Assembly: GCF_000771875.1 (NCBI RefSeq)
Contig: NZ_JPXX01000003.1
Coordinates: 1-64,000, forward strand
Source: Gallibacterium genomosp. 1
GTDB lineage: Bacteria; Pseudomonadota; Gammaproteobacteria; Enterobacterales; Pasteurellaceae
DNA: 64,000 nucleotides
Direction: 5' to 3'
Under the pieces are notes generated by a model that made no database searches, had not been told where the DNA came from, and worked only from the letters and a program-made list of their open reading frames with translations. Below, piece by piece: positions 38,603 through 49,126 of the stretch (its first letter is position 1; the number at the start of each line of letters is the position of its first letter). A program made the position numbers and the translations under genes.

Positions 38603-40000
38603 ATGAATTTCAATCAAATTTTAGCTGAAATTGACAGCTTTATCTGGGGGCCGCCATTACTCATTTTATTAGCGGGAACCGGTATTTATTTCAGTATTCG
38701 CTTAGGTTTTTTACAAATTAAAGCATTACCACGAGCATTAAGATATTTGTTTCAAAAAGGTAATTCCGGTGAGGGCGATGTTTCTGCATTTGCTGCGTTG
38801 TGTACCGCACTTTCTGCGACTATCGGTACCGGTAATATTGTTGGTGTTGCTACAGCAATTCAAGCTGGGGGACCCGGAGCGATTTTTTGGATGTGGATTG
38901 TTGCTTTTTTTGGAATGGCGACTAAGTATGCGGAATGTCTGTTGGCAGTAAAATATCGTGTGAAAGATAAAAATGGTTTTATGGCTGGTGGGCCGATGTA
39001 TTACATAGAACGTGGTCTAGGCATAAAATGGTTGGCTAAGTTATTCGCAGTATTTGGTGTGTTGGTTGCTTTTTTCGGTATCGGGACATTTCCACAAGTT
39101 AATGCTATTACACATGCTATGCAGGATACGTTCGGTGTATCAACAGTGATTAGTGCTATTGTAATGACGCTGTTGGTGGCGATGATTATTCTTGGAGGTG
39201 TTAACCGTATTGCTGTAGTATCTTCATTTATTGTGCCATTTATGGCAGTACTGTATGTTGGTACTTCGCTATTTATTTTATTAATTAATTGGAGTGTTGT
39301 GCCACAAGCGTTAGCATTAATTATTGAAAGCGCTTTTAACCCTCAAGCGGCACTAGGTGGAGCAGTTGGTTTTACTGTGCTTAAAGCGATTCAATCAGGA
39401 ATGGCGAGAGGTATTTTCTCTAATGAATCTGGCTTGGGAAGTGCGCCGATCGTAGCAGCAGCAGCACAAACACAGGAACCGGTACGCCAAGGATTAATTT
39501 CAATGACAGGAACTTTTTTTGATACTATCATTGTTTGTACTATGACCGGTCTAGTCATTGTTATCAGTGGTGTTTGGCAATCAGGAGTAGAAGGGGCAGC
39601 GGTTACTAATCTTGCTTTTGCTCAAGGTTTAGGAAGCAGTATCGGTGCAACTATTGTGACAATCGGTTTATTGTTCTTCGCTTTTACCACGATGCTTGGC
39701 TGGTGTTATTATGGTGAACGTTGTTTTGTTTATTTAATCGGCATTAGGGGTATTAAAATTTTCCGTAGCTGCTTTATTTTACTGATTGCGTGCGGCGCAT
39801 TTATTAAATTGGATATTATTTGGAGTTTGGCTGATATTGTTAATGGATTAATGGCAATTCCTAATTTAATTGCATTGATTGGCTTGCGCAAAGTGATTAT
39901 AGCCGAAACACAGGACTATTTTGCTCGTCTGCAAATTTCTGCTAAGGATCGAGATGAAGAGATAGCAGAAAATGGCAAGTTGAGTGAAAGTTATAATTGA
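38603..40000 (+). CDS. alsT: Sodium:alanine/glycine symporter (AGCS family)
   Basis: Inner-membrane Na+-coupled amino-acid transporter of 465 residues with about 10-11 helices. AGCS signatures are LCTALSATIGTGNIVGVATA (about residue 70), FGMATKYAEC and ESGLGSAPIVAAAA (about 280). The ATG at 38603 has a GAGGAA site; the open frame starts 11 codons earlier, within the riboswitch tail. The riboswitch suggests it takes up or exports glycine. An uptake signal (ACCGCACTT) lies inside the gene near 38805. Confidence 0.95.
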   Translation: MNFNQILAEIDSFIWGPPLLILLAGTGIYFSIRLGFLQIKALPRALRYLFQKGNSGEGDVSAFAALCTALSATIGTGNIVGVATAIQAGGPGAIFWMWIVAFFGMATKYAECLLAVKYRVKDKNGFMAGGPMYYIERGLGIKWLAKLFAVFGVLVAFFGIGTFPQVNAITHAMQDTFGVSTVISAIVMTLLVAMIILGGVNRIAVVSSFIVPFMAVLYVGTSLFILLINWSVVPQALALIIESAFNPQAALGGAVGFTVLKAIQSGMARGIFSNESGLGSAPIVAAAAQTQEPVRQGLISMTGTFFDTIIVCTMTGLVIVISGVWQSGVEGAAVTNLAFAQGLGSSIGATIVTIGLLFFAFTTMLGWCYYGERCFVYLIGIRGIKIFRSCFILLIACGAFIKLDIIWSLADIVNGLMAIPNLIALIGLRKVIIAETQDYFARLQISAKDRDEEIAENGKLSESYN

Positions 40001-40005
40001 TGCTA

Positions 40006-40030
40006 AAAATGCGTGCTTAGCACGCATTTT
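40006..40030. terminator. Bidirectional terminator alsT/mnmE
   Basis: AAAATGCGTGC and GCACGCATTTT pair perfectly around TTA. The stem touches the mnmE stop codon, so both convergent genes use it. Confidence 0.88.
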
Positions 40031-41393
40031 ATTTTCCGATACAGAAAGAGCTGAAGATATTACCAAGTAAATCATCAGACGTGAATTGTCCGGTGATCTC
40101 GCTGAGTGCGTTCTGTGCCATTTTCAATTCTTCTGCCAACAGTTCACCGGCATAGAATTGAGTTAATTGGATATGCCCTTGCTGCAAATGTTGTGCCGCT
40201 TGTTCTAATGCTTCCAAATGGCGACGGCGAGCTAAAAAGCCTCCTTCGGTAACGGTTTGATAGCCGATACTCTCTTTGAGATGCGCTTTCAATAATTGAA
40301 TACCTTGCTGCGTTTTAGCTGAAAGGGTAATGGTGGTATAACCATTTTCAGTGCGAATGCCTTCTGCTTCGCCGCTAATATCTGCTTTATTACGAATAAT
40401 CGTAACAGGGATTGATGGTGGCAATCTGGACATAAACTCCGGCCAAATTTTTTCCGGCAGCGTTTCATCCGTTGTCGTGCTGTCGAGCATAAATAATACA
40501 CGATCGGCTTGATCAATTTCTTGCCAAGCACGTTCTATTCCAATACGCTCCACTTCATCCGTAGCTGTACGCAAACCGGCGGTATCAATAATATGTAACG
40601 GCATCCCATCCAAGTGAATATGTTCCCGCAATACATCACGAGTTGTACCGGCAATATCAGTAACAATGGCAGCATCACGACCAGCGAATGCATTCAACAG
40701 GCTTGATTTGCCAGCATTCGGACGACCGGCAATCACCACTTTCATCCCTTCTCTAAGTAAAGAACCTTGTTTTGCTTGAGATTGAACTTCTGCCACTTTG
40801 GCTATAATTTGATTTAAATGTGCTTCGATTTTGCCATCGGCAAGAAAATCAATTTCTTCATCCGGAAAATCAATTGCTGCTTCAACATAGGTTCGTAGAT
40901 AGATCAATTCGTCTACTAATTGGTGAACTTTGGTGGAAAATTCGCCTTGTAGTGATTTTAAAGCTGAACGTGCTGCCTGCTCCGAACTAGCATCAATCAA
41001 ATCAGCAATTGCTTCAGCCTGAGTTAAATCAATTTTATCGTTTAAAAAAGCCTGTTCTGAAAACTCTCCTGGTCTGGCTAAACGAACACCTTTAATCTGT
41101 AGAATGCGTTTTAAGAGCAGATCCAAAATAACCTGCCCGCCGTGACCTTGCAATTCCAAAACATCTTCTCCGGTAAAGGAATTGGGTGCTTTGAAAAAGA
41201 GGGCAATGCCTTGATCAAGTACAGAGCCGTCAATGTCTTTAAAAGGAAGATAGTTAGCAAAGCGAGGTTTTAATGTTTTTCCCAACACCTCTTTGGCAAC
41301 TTGTTCAGAAAGTGGGCCGGAAACCCGCAAAATGCCTACTCCTCCTCGACCAGGAGGGGTTGCTTGAGCGACAATCGTTTCTTTTTCTATCAT
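40029..41393 (-). CDS. mnmE: tRNA modification GTPase MnmE (TrmE)
   Basis: Works with MnmG to make the carboxymethylaminomethyl group on wobble U34. The protein is 454 residues. The N-terminal folate-binding domain begins [20 protein letters not shown]. The G domain (about 215-375) has P-loop [14 protein letters not shown], switch DIAGTTRD and G3 DTAG. The C-terminal motif CIGK is complete. It ends the rpmH-rnpA-yidD-yidC-mnmE series. Confidence 0.98.
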   Translation of the reverse strand: MIEKETIVAQATPPGRGGVGILRVSGPLSEQVAKEVLGKTLKPRFANYLPFKDIDGSVLDQGIALFFKAPNSFTGEDVLELQGHGGQVILDLLLKRILQIKGVRLARPGEFSEQAFLNDKIDLTQAEAIADLIDASSEQAARSALKSLQGEFSTKVHQLVDELIYLRTYVEAAIDFPDEEIDFLADGKIEAHLNQIIAKVAEVQSQAKQGSLLREGMKVVIAGRPNAGKSSLLNAFAGRDAAIVTDIAGTTRDVLREHIHLDGMPLHIIDTAGLRTATDEVERIGIERAWQEIDQADRVLFMLDSTTTDETLPEKIWPEFMSRLPPSIPVTIIRNKADISGEAEGIRTENGYTTITLSAKTQQGIQLLKAHLKESIGYQTVTEGGFLARRRHLEALEQAAQHLQQGHIQLTQFYAGELLAEELKMAQNALSEITGQFTSDDLLGNIFSSFCIGK

Positions 41394-41461
41394 ATTTTTC
41401 TCTTGTTTCTATATAAATTTAAGGCATCTTAATTAAGATGCCTTTCTGTTATTTTGGAAAT

Positions 41462-43084
41462 TTATTTATGACGAGAGTGTAATCCTTTTTTCTCTAAGCC
41501 CCGATAAATTAGTTGCTGTTGAATAATGGTAATGATGTTAGACACCAACCAATAAAGCACTAAGCCTGAAGGGAACCATAGGAAGAAGAAAGTGAACATC
41601 ACAGGCATAAACATCATTACTTTTTGTTGCATTGGATCGGCAACAGGAGTTGGTGACATTTTTTGTAATAAGAACATTGATGCTCCCATTAACAATGGCA
41701 AAATGTAATATGGATCTTGTGCTGATAAATCCTGAATCCAACCAAAGAATGGTGCGTGTCGTAATTCAACCGCTTCTAAGAATGTCCAATATAGTGCGAT
41801 AAAAATTGGCATTTGCAGCAAAATTGGTAGACATCCACCAAGAGGATTCACTTTTTCTTCTTTATAAAGTTTCATCATTTCTTGGCTCATACGTTGACGA
41901 TCATCACCGAAACGTTCACGCATTTCTTGAATTTTCGGTTGTAACATACGCATTTTTGCCATTGAAGTATATTGAGCTTTAGTAAGAGGATAAAGAATGG
42001 CTTTTACAACAATAGTAACACCTATAATTGCCAAGCCCCAGTTGTGAACAAGGCTTTGAATAAACTGCAATAACCAGAAGAGTGGTTTTGCAATAAACCA
42101 AGCCCAACCATAGTCAACAGTTAAATCCAAGTGTGGAGCGACGGTTTCCATTTCATTTTGTAATTTTGGCCCAACCCAAAGTTGGCTGGTAATAGTATCA
42201 GTGGCTCCGTTGGCAATGGATGTGATTGGACCGCGATAACCGATGTAAGCGAAATCACCTTGTGTTGAAGTATATAGTTGATTATCGGCATCTTGATTTG
42301 GAATCCACGCAGATACGAAATAGTGCTGAAGAATCGCAGCCCAACCTTGTTTAGTTTTAATTGCAAGATTGTCTTTTTGCATATCTTCAAAAGAGTATTT
42401 TTTGTAATTGGTTTCTGATGAAGAGTATGCACCACCGGTATAAGTCGGCATTGCAATGTTTCCAGAGCTTTCTACTAAAGTATGTTTAAGCTGACCATAT
42501 GGTTGGACTTGAATAGTTGAACCACTGTTATTGGTTACTTCAAAATTCACTTTTACATCATAACTGTTTCGGTTTAATGTAAAAATTTTGCGGTAGGTAA
42601 CACCATCTTTGGTAAATGTAAACGGAATGCTAAGTTCATTTTGACCTTCTGCTAAAGTGAAATTATCGCCGTCTACTTGATAATCAGCACGCCCAGCAAC
42701 AGTATCGCTACCATTGGCACCAATTAGCCCACTTTGAGCAATATAAACGTGTTTTGCTGTATTTTCCAGCAAAGCAAAAGGGGTTTCAGAGTGTAATTCA
42801 GCGCCATATTTTAATAATTGGGCTTCGACAATATCACCACCTAAAGTATCAATTTTTAAACGCAAGACATCACTTTGTAAGGTGATGATTTTACCTTGCT
42901 GTTGATTGTTATCAATTGTGGTATTGGCTGCTGTACTGACAGTTGTTGGCACTTCACTCTTATCAACTTGAGTTTGAGTGGCAGTCTGTGCCGGTTGAGG
43001 ATTATTGTCTATTTCCCATTGTTGGTAAATCAAAAATGAGATAAAGAACAAAGCAATTACGAGTAAACTACGTCTTGAATCCAT
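41462..43084 (-). CDS. yidC: Membrane protein insertase YidC
   Basis: Inserts proteins into the inner membrane, alone or with SecYEG. It has 540 residues: an N-terminal helix ([18 protein letters not shown]), a large periplasmic beta domain (about 60-330), then the conserved five-helix core. [17 protein letters not shown] and the cytoplasmic [18 protein letters not shown] (about 365) are typical. The start overlaps the yidD stop as TAATG. Confidence 0.98.
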   Translation of the reverse strand: MDSRRSLLVIALFFISFLIYQQWEIDNNPQPAQTATQTQVDKSEVPTTVSTAANTTIDNNQQQGKIITLQSDVLRLKIDTLGGDIVEAQLLKYGAELHSETPFALLENTAKHVYIAQSGLIGANGSDTVAGRADYQVDGDNFTLAEGQNELSIPFTFTKDGVTYRKIFTLNRNSYDVKVNFEVTNNSGSTIQVQPYGQLKHTLVESSGNIAMPTYTGGAYSSSETNYKKYSFEDMQKDNLAIKTKQGWAAILQHYFVSAWIPNQDADNQLYTSTQGDFAYIGYRGPITSIANGATDTITSQLWVGPKLQNEMETVAPHLDLTVDYGWAWFIAKPLFWLLQFIQSLVHNWGLAIIGVTIVVKAILYPLTKAQYTSMAKMRMLQPKIQEMRERFGDDRQRMSQEMMKLYKEEKVNPLGGCLPILLQMPIFIALYWTFLEAVELRHAPFFGWIQDLSAQDPYYILPLLMGASMFLLQKMSPTPVADPMQQKVMMFMPVMFTFFFLWFPSGLVLYWLVSNIITIIQQQLIYRGLEKKGLHSRHK

Positions 43085-43350
43085 TATTTTTTTCTCTGTG
43101 GTTTATGATTATCAATATGTGGTGGCACAGGATCATAACCTGATGAACCAAAAGGATGACATTTTAATATACGCTTGAGTGTAAGCCAACCCCCTTTTAT
43201 CACTCCGTGTGTTTGAATTGCTTCAATCCCATATTGAGAGCAGGTCGGGGTGAAGCGACAACGCGGACCAATTAAAGGGCTAATTGCAATCTGATAAAAG
43301 CGGATTATGCCGATGAAGATTTTTTTGAAAAGCGTAGATGTCGTTGCCAT
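43084..43350 (-). CDS. yidD: Membrane protein insertion efficiency factor YidD
   Basis: Small 88-residue protein that aids YidC. The signature is [21 protein letters not shown], with conserved cysteines, then [18 protein letters not shown]. It overlaps the rnpA 3' end by 46 bases, as in many bacteria, and its stop overlaps the yidC start. Confidence 0.96.
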   Translation of the reverse strand: MATTSTLFKKIFIGIIRFYQIAISPLIGPRCRFTPTCSQYGIEAIQTHGVIKGGWLTLKRILKCHPFGSSGYDPVPPHIDNHKPQRKK

Positions 43351-43673
43351 AATTTATCTAACATTTTGAATAACAACATATTATCTATGTCACTAATGCC
43401 TTTTCTTGCAATGATAATAAAATCATAATTAGGTAATAAATGCTGTTGTAAACGAAAGCTTTCACGACAAATCCTTTTAATACGATTACGTTGATTGGCG
43501 CGTTTTGCATATTTTTTGGCAACAGTTAAACCTAATCGAGGATGTTGCAAACTATTGGGGCGAGCGATAATGGAGATTTCAGGCAAAGAAGCTCTGAAAG
43601 GTTGTTGGAAAACAAAATTAAATTGAGAGGGAGTTAGTAAACGTAACTCCCTTGAAAAACCTAGCTTAGACAC
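43305..43673 (-). CDS. rnpA: Ribonuclease P protein component
   Basis: Protein subunit of RNase P that trims tRNA 5' ends, 122 residues. The RNR motif is clear: [20 protein letters not shown] (about residues 52-71). The start is GTG (43671-43673), 12 bases after the rpmH stop. The gene is co-transcribed with rpmH and overlaps yidD. Confidence 0.96.
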   Translation of the reverse strand: MSKLGFSRELRLLTPSQFNFVFQQPFRASLPEISIIARPNSLQHPRLGLTVAKKYAKRANQRNRIKRICRESFRLQQHLLPNYDFIIIARKGISDIDNMLLFKMLDKLWQRHLRFSKKSSSA

Positions 43674-43685
43674 TCGATAATCAGA

Positions 43686-43832
<147 letters not shown>

Positions 43833-44151
43833 CTAATAAATAAAGTTTTAATATTCAAAATGTGAACCTGTTACTGCAAATCTAAACAGTACCATTTTAT
43901 TAAAACAAAAAGTTACAATAAAAAGAGGTCGCAATTCTAATCATAATTTTGCTGTTCGTCAAATATTAAAGGTAAAAAAGCAGTTTTTCATTTGCCTCAA
44001 CGGGTAATTCTATGATTAGAGATTTGAATGACATTAGAAATAAAACTAAAAATTGATCTTTAGTGAAGATCTTAACTTGAGTTTATTGTATGATACACAT
44101 CGATTTTAAATGAATTCATACAGAATAGATAACCATCAATAGACCAGACCT

Positions 44152-45519
44152 ATGGAACAGCATAGATTTTCTTCTTTATGGCAAAGTTGCCTATTACAAT
44201 TGCAAGATAAGACTTCCGAGATAGATTTTAGTACTTGGTTACGTCCACTACAGGCGGATATTTCAGATACTACAATGATTTTATATGCTCCGAATCGATT
44301 TGTTCGTGATTGGGTTCAGGATAAATATGTATCTCAAATAGAGGAAATTGTTCGTTTTTTAACGGAAAATCCGCAATTTGTTGTGCGTGTTCGAGAGGGA
44401 ACGCGTCCGGTCAGGGAAGCGACTCAGGTAGCCGAAGAGATGTCTATTACTGTTACTGAAACGAATACGGAGCAAATACAGCCAACGCATAAATTTAAAA
44501 CCAACCTTAATCCTAAATATGAATTTCATAATTTTGTGCAAGGTAAATCTAATCAACTGGCAAGAGTAGTTGCGCAAAAAGTTGCAGAAAAGATAGGTGA
44601 TGAAGGCTATAATCCGCTATTTCTTTATGGTGGAACGGGCTTAGGTAAAACACACTTATTGCACGCTATTGGTAACGGTATTTTGAAGAATAAACCGAAT
44701 GCAAGAGTGGTTTACATTCATTCTGAACGTTTTGTTCAAGAATTAGTAAAAGCATTAAAGTCGGAAACTATTGAAAAATTTAAGAAGTTTTATCGTTCTT
44801 TAGATGCATTATTGATTGATGATATTCAATTTTTTGCTGGTAAAGAAGGATCACAGGAGGAGTTTTTCCATACTTTCAACAGTCTATTTGAAGGGGGACG
44901 ACAGATCATTTTGACATCTGATCGTTATCCTAAAGAGATTGATAAAATAGAGGAACGTTTAAAATCTCGCTTTAATTGGGGGTTAAGTGTTGCCATCGAA
45001 CCACCGGAATTGGAAACAAGGGTGGCGATTTTGTTGAAAAAGGCGGAAGAGAGCAATATTGTTTTACCTGAAGAAGTGGCTTTTTTTATCGGTCAGAAAT
45101 TGCGTACTAATGTGCGCGAGTTGGAAGGTGCTTTAAATCGTGTCAGTGCCAATGCGAATTTTACCGGTCAGCCGATCACGATTGATTTTGTGCGCGAAAC
45201 GTTGAAAGATATGCTGGCAGTACACGATCGTTCTGTAACATTAGATAATATTCAACGTGTTGTGGCAGAACGTTATCGCATTAAAGTGGCTGATTTAAAA
45301 TCAAAAAGTAAAGCACGATCAGTAGTTCGTCCTCGCCAAATGGCAATGGCATTGTCAAAAGAGTTAACAAATCATAGTTTGCCTGAAATCGGTCGTGCTT
45401 TTGGTGATCGTGATCATACTACTGTATTACACGCTTGTCGGAAAATTGCTGAATTGCGTGATTCAGACAATAATATCAGTGAAGATTATTCAAATCTTAT
45501 TAGAACGTTATCAACTTAA
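44152..45519 (+). CDS. dnaA: Chromosomal replication initiator DnaA
   Basis: Binds DnaA boxes at oriC and opens the origin. It has 455 residues: an N-terminal DnaB-interaction domain (about 1-85), a variable linker, an AAA+ domain (about 115-320) with Walker [18 protein letters not shown] and Walker [15 protein letters not shown], and the C-terminal DNA-binding domain with [15 protein letters not shown]. Operon with dnaN (11 bases) and recF. Confidence 0.99.
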   Translation: MEQHRFSSLWQSCLLQLQDKTSEIDFSTWLRPLQADISDTTMILYAPNRFVRDWVQDKYVSQIEEIVRFLTENPQFVVRVREGTRPVREATQVAEEMSITVTETNTEQIQPTHKFKTNLNPKYEFHNFVQGKSNQLARVVAQKVAEKIGDEGYNPLFLYGGTGLGKTHLLHAIGNGILKNKPNARVVYIHSERFVQELVKALKSETIEKFKKFYRSLDALLIDDIQFFAGKEGSQEEFFHTFNSLFEGGRQIILTSDRYPKEIDKIEERLKSRFNWGLSVAIEPPELETRVAILLKKAEESNIVLPEEVAFFIGQKLRTNVRELEGALNRVSANANFTGQPITIDFVRETLKDMLAVHDRSVTLDNIQRVVAERYRIKVADLKSKSKARSVVRPRQMAMALSKELTNHSLPEIGRAFGDRDHTTVLHACRKIAELRDSDNNISEDYSNLIRTLST

Positions 45520-45530
45520 AGGTGGGCATT

Positions 45531-46631
45531 ATGCAATTTATTGTCGCAAGAGAAAATTTATTAAAACCTTTACAGCAGGTGTGTGGAGTGTTGAATAATC
45601 GTCCATCTTTACCTGTGTTAAATAATATTTTAGTTCAGATAGACGGTGATCATTTAACCTTAACTGGTTCTGATCTTGAGGTTGAGCTTTCCACTTTTGT
45701 GCAATTAGTGTCATCCAGTGAAAACGGAACATTTACCATTCCTGCACGTAAATTTTTGGATATTTGTCGTTCCTTAAATGAAGATGCTCAAATTACTGTG
45801 AATTACGAAAATGATCGTGTTTTGGTTACGGCTGAACGCAGTAAATTTAACTTGGCAACGTTGCCAGCGGAGAGTTATCCAAATTTAACACAATTAGATT
45901 TTGATGTTGAATTAAATATTGAGCAATCTGTATTACGCCGTGTGATGGAAGCCACTCAATTCTCAATGGCAAATCAGGATGCTCGTTATTTTTTAAATGG
46001 AATGAAGTTTGAAACTGAAAATAATGTATTAAGAACAGTGGCAACTGATGGACATCGATTAGCAGTTTGTGGTATCCAATTGCAACAGGGTGTTCCTGAT
46101 TATGCGATTATTGTGCCGCGTAAAGGTGTAATTGAATTGATGCGTTTGCTTGATAGTAATAGTGAGAATGCTTATATCCGAATGGGGCAAAGTAATATCC
46201 AAGTACACCTCAATAATGTGATTTTTACCTCAAAATTGATTGACGGACGTTTTCCTGATTATCGCCGTGTCTTGCCGAAAAATGCGGATCGAATTTTGGA
46301 AGTGGATTGGAATTCATTAAAACAGGCGTGTGTTCGTGCAGCTATTTTATCTAATGAACGTTTTCGTGGAGTGCGTTTGATTATTGAAGCCAATCAGCTA
46401 AAAATTTTAGCGCAGAATCCAGATCAGGAAGAAGCTGAAGAAGTTATTGATGTGAATTATCAAGGCGAACCAATGGAAGTCGGTTTTAATGTTAGCTATA
46501 TTTTGGATGTGTTGAATGCGTTGAAATGCCAGTCAGTAAGAATGCGTTTAACCGATGCAACTTCAAGTTGCTTAATTGAAGATTGTGAACAGAGTAATGC
46601 CGAATATGTGATTATGCCGATGCGTTTATAG
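45531..46631 (+). CDS. dnaN: DNA polymerase III beta clamp
   Basis: Ring-shaped sliding clamp, 366 residues. It begins MQFIVARENLLKPLQQVCGV and ends EYVIMPMRL, the conserved C-terminus lining the partner-binding pocket. The open frame allows a GTG three codons upstream, but this ATG matches the family and has AAAGGTGGG before it. Between dnaA and recF. Confidence 0.98.
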   Translation: MQFIVARENLLKPLQQVCGVLNNRPSLPVLNNILVQIDGDHLTLTGSDLEVELSTFVQLVSSSENGTFTIPARKFLDICRSLNEDAQITVNYENDRVLVTAERSKFNLATLPAESYPNLTQLDFDVELNIEQSVLRRVMEATQFSMANQDARYFLNGMKFETENNVLRTVATDGHRLAVCGIQLQQGVPDYAIIVPRKGVIELMRLLDSNSENAYIRMGQSNIQVHLNNVIFTSKLIDGRFPDYRRVLPKNADRILEVDWNSLKQACVRAAILSNERFRGVRLIIEANQLKILAQNPDQEEAEEVIDVNYQGEPMEVGFNVSYILDVLNALKCQSVRMRLTDATSSCLIEDCEQSNAEYVIMPMRL

Positions 46632-46633
46632 TT

Positions 46634-47713
46634 ATGGCTTTATCTCAACTCAATATTCAACATTTTAGAAATATTAAAGCCGTGAATTTAGCCTTAAATT
46701 CAGGCTTTAATTTTTTGATTGGGCATAACGGCAGCGGTAAAACCAGCCTGTTGGAAGCTATCTATTTTCTTGGACATGGGCGTTCGTTTAAAAGCTCGGT
46801 AGTGAATCGTATTATTCAATATGATCAACCTGAATTTACTCTATTTGCTAAAGTAGAACAACAGCAACAAGCGTGGACATTGGGTTTACAGAAAACACGG
46901 CAAGGTGAAAATATTATTCGGATTAATGGTAAAGATGGTCATAAGATTTCCGAACTTGCCCATTTATTACCAATGCAGCTTATTACACCGGAAGGGTTAA
47001 CGTTGATTAATGGTGGGCCGAGTTATCGACGTGCTTTTCTTGATTGGGGCTTATTTCATCTTGAACCTCAATTTCATTATCAATGGTCAGCGATGAATCG
47101 TTTGTTAAAGCAACGTAATGCAGCATTGCAACAAACGGAAGATTATGCATTGTTAAAAATTTGGGATCAGTCATTATGTCAACTAGCACAACAAATTAGT
47201 GACTGGCGACAACATTATGCGGACGAACTGAAGAAGGAAATTACACAGACTTGTCGATTATTTTTGCCAGAAGTGGAAATAGATGTTCACTTTTATCAAG
47301 GTTGGAATAAAGAGAGCGACTATGCTGATATTTTAATTGAAAATTTTCAACGCGATAGAAGCCTCGGTTATACGATGTCCGGTCCACAACGTGCTGATTT
47401 TAAATTTAAGGCGAATGGAATGCCGGCAGAAGATATCCTTTCAAGAGGACAATTAAAATTGTTAATGTGTGCGTTGCGATTAGCACAGGGAGAGCATTTA
47501 ATGCGGAAGCAGCAACGACACTGTATTTTTTTAATTGATGATTTTGCTTCGGAACTTGACCCGAATAAACGGGCTTTATTGGCACAACGCTTAAAAGAGA
47601 GCCATTCTCAGGTGATTATTACAGCTATTACTGTAGAACAATTACAGCAACCTTATTGGCAGGAAGGGAGTAGATTTCAATTATTGAATGGGGAATTATC
47701 GCCTTTAGAATAA
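46634..47713 (+). CDS. recF: DNA replication and repair protein RecF
   Basis: SMC-like ATPase that loads RecA at gaps, 359 residues. Walker A GHNGSGKTSLLEAIYFLGHG lies at about residues 30-49; the ABC signature is LSRGQLKLLMCALRLAQ and Walker B is CIFLIDDFASELD. Two bases after the dnaN stop. gyrB does not follow; rluC is convergent instead. Confidence 0.97.
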   Translation: MALSQLNIQHFRNIKAVNLALNSGFNFLIGHNGSGKTSLLEAIYFLGHGRSFKSSVVNRIIQYDQPEFTLFAKVEQQQQAWTLGLQKTRQGENIIRINGKDGHKISELAHLLPMQLITPEGLTLINGGPSYRRAFLDWGLFHLEPQFHYQWSAMNRLLKQRNAALQQTEDYALLKIWDQSLCQLAQQISDWRQHYADELKKEITQTCRLFLPEVEIDVHFYQGWNKESDYADILIENFQRDRSLGYTMSGPQRADFKFKANGMPAEDILSRGQLKLLMCALRLAQGEHLMRKQQRHCIFLIDDFASELDPNKRALLAQRLKESHSQVIITAITVEQLQQPYWQEGSRFQLLNGELSPLE

Positions 47714-47729
47714 TTCCCCAAGCGGAATA

Positions 47730-48695
47730 TTAACTGCGCAGCTTTGCTAACAATTGTTTGCACTGTTGATCTAACGGTGCAGCAATAACCATTTGTTCAC
47801 CACTTTTTGGGTGGGTAAAACGGATACTTGCGGCGTGTAGAAAAAGACGTTGCAATCCGAGCGATGCCAATTGTTGATCAAACTCTTTACTGCCATACTT
47901 AGTGTCGAACGCAATTGGATGCCCAGCATATTGCGTATGAACACGAATTTGATGAGTTCTGCCGGTAACAGGTGAGGCTTTTACTAAGGTTGCGATTTTA
48001 AAACGTTCTTCAACCTTAAATCTTGTTTCCGAAGGTTTTCCTTGATCACTTACTTTTACTATCCGCTCACCACTGGATAATTCATTTTTTAATAAAGGTG
48101 CTTTGACAACTTTACAATGCGATTGCCATTCGCCACGTACTAATGCTAAATAATCTTTTTGTATTGTTTTTTCACGAAGTTGTTCGTGCAAATTGCGCAA
48201 AGCGGAGCGTTTCTTAGCGACTAATAAAATACCAGAAGTATCTCGATCTAAACGGTGTACTAACTCTAAAAATTTGGCTTGAGGACGCAAAGCACGAAGT
48301 GCTTCAATAACACCGAAACTTAGACCGCTACCACCGTGTACAGCAATACCCGAAGGTTTATTGATAATTAATAGTTGATCATCTTCAAATAAAATTTGTT
48401 GTTCCAGCGTATTTACTTTATTTAATTTTGTTGAAATTGGTGCATTATTACTCTTGTCACTAATGCGTACTGGAGGAATACGGATAATATCTCCAACTTG
48501 CAATTTATATTCAGGCTTAATTCTACCTTTATTAACACGCACCTCGCCTTTGCGAATAATACGATAAATTAAGCTTTTTGGTACGCCTTTTAATTTGGTA
48601 AGCAGATAATTATCAATGCGTTGCAGCTCTTCCCCCGCTTCAATGGTAATAAGTTGTACAGAGGTATTAACCACTTTGTCTTTGGATTTATTCAT
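47730..48695 (-). CDS. rluC: 23S rRNA pseudouridine synthase RluC
   Basis: Makes pseudouridines at 955, 2504 and 2580 of 23S rRNA (E. coli numbering). The 321-residue protein has an N-terminal S4 RNA-binding domain (QRIDNYLLTKLKGVPKSLIY) and the catalytic motif VHRLDRDTSGILL (Asp at about 150). The ATG at 48695 is preferred; 11 further codons upstream are open. Divergent from rne, as in E. coli. Confidence 0.94.
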   Translation of the reverse strand: MNKSKDKVVNTSVQLITIEAGEELQRIDNYLLTKLKGVPKSLIYRIIRKGEVRVNKGRIKPEYKLQVGDIIRIPPVRISDKSNNAPISTKLNKVNTLEQQILFEDDQLLIINKPSGIAVHGGSGLSFGVIEALRALRPQAKFLELVHRLDRDTSGILLVAKKRSALRNLHEQLREKTIQKDYLALVRGEWQSHCKVVKAPLLKNELSSGERIVKVSDQGKPSETRFKVEERFKIATLVKASPVTGRTHQIRVHTQYAGHPIAFDTKYGSKEFDQQLASLGLQRLFLHAASIRFTHPKSGEQMVIAAPLDQQCKQLLAKLRS

Positions 48696-49126
48696 AAGTA
48701 CTCTAACCTTAAAATTTGTGCGTATCATATCATTAAGCGTTTTAAGTTGCGAAAATATTCTGTTGAGCTGTGGTTAATTGCACTATCTTTAGCTTTCCAA
48801 AAGTCAGAGAAAATGGAATAATAGAGAGCATTTTTGTAAATCAGATGCTGCTGAATTTTTGTAGTTGTATTTGCAAAGAGTTGTCGAATAAAACAGATTT
48901 TTTGGTGCTGCGGTAGGCGTAAGACGCCAATATTGTTGATGTTATACAGAACACGATTCAATAAATTCAACAGAAGTCAGTCGGTAAGTGATATAGACCA
49001 ATGATTGCCGGTTGGTATTCTATGCAAATAATGAGAGTCGAGAGATTGGCATAACCTGCAACGACAGAATAAAGTGTTGGTATAACATCGTATTGATAAA
49101 GCTATAACAAGAATAGAGAAATAACG
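48696..49126 (+). promoter_or_regulatory. rluC-rne intergenic region with long rne leader
   Basis: There is no supported gene in these 431 bases. Possible RNA stems on the rne side are GGCGT/ACGCC (48916-48928) and ACCAA/TTGGT (48997-49016). In E. coli the long rne 5' leader carries hairpins through which RNase E controls its own mRNA, and this length fits such a leader. Function here is inferred. Confidence 0.45.

Noticed and set aside
48725-48970. Open frame of 81 codons in the rluC-rne gap (minus strand)
   Set aside because: No ribosome site, no recognisable protein, and it covers the likely rne leader.
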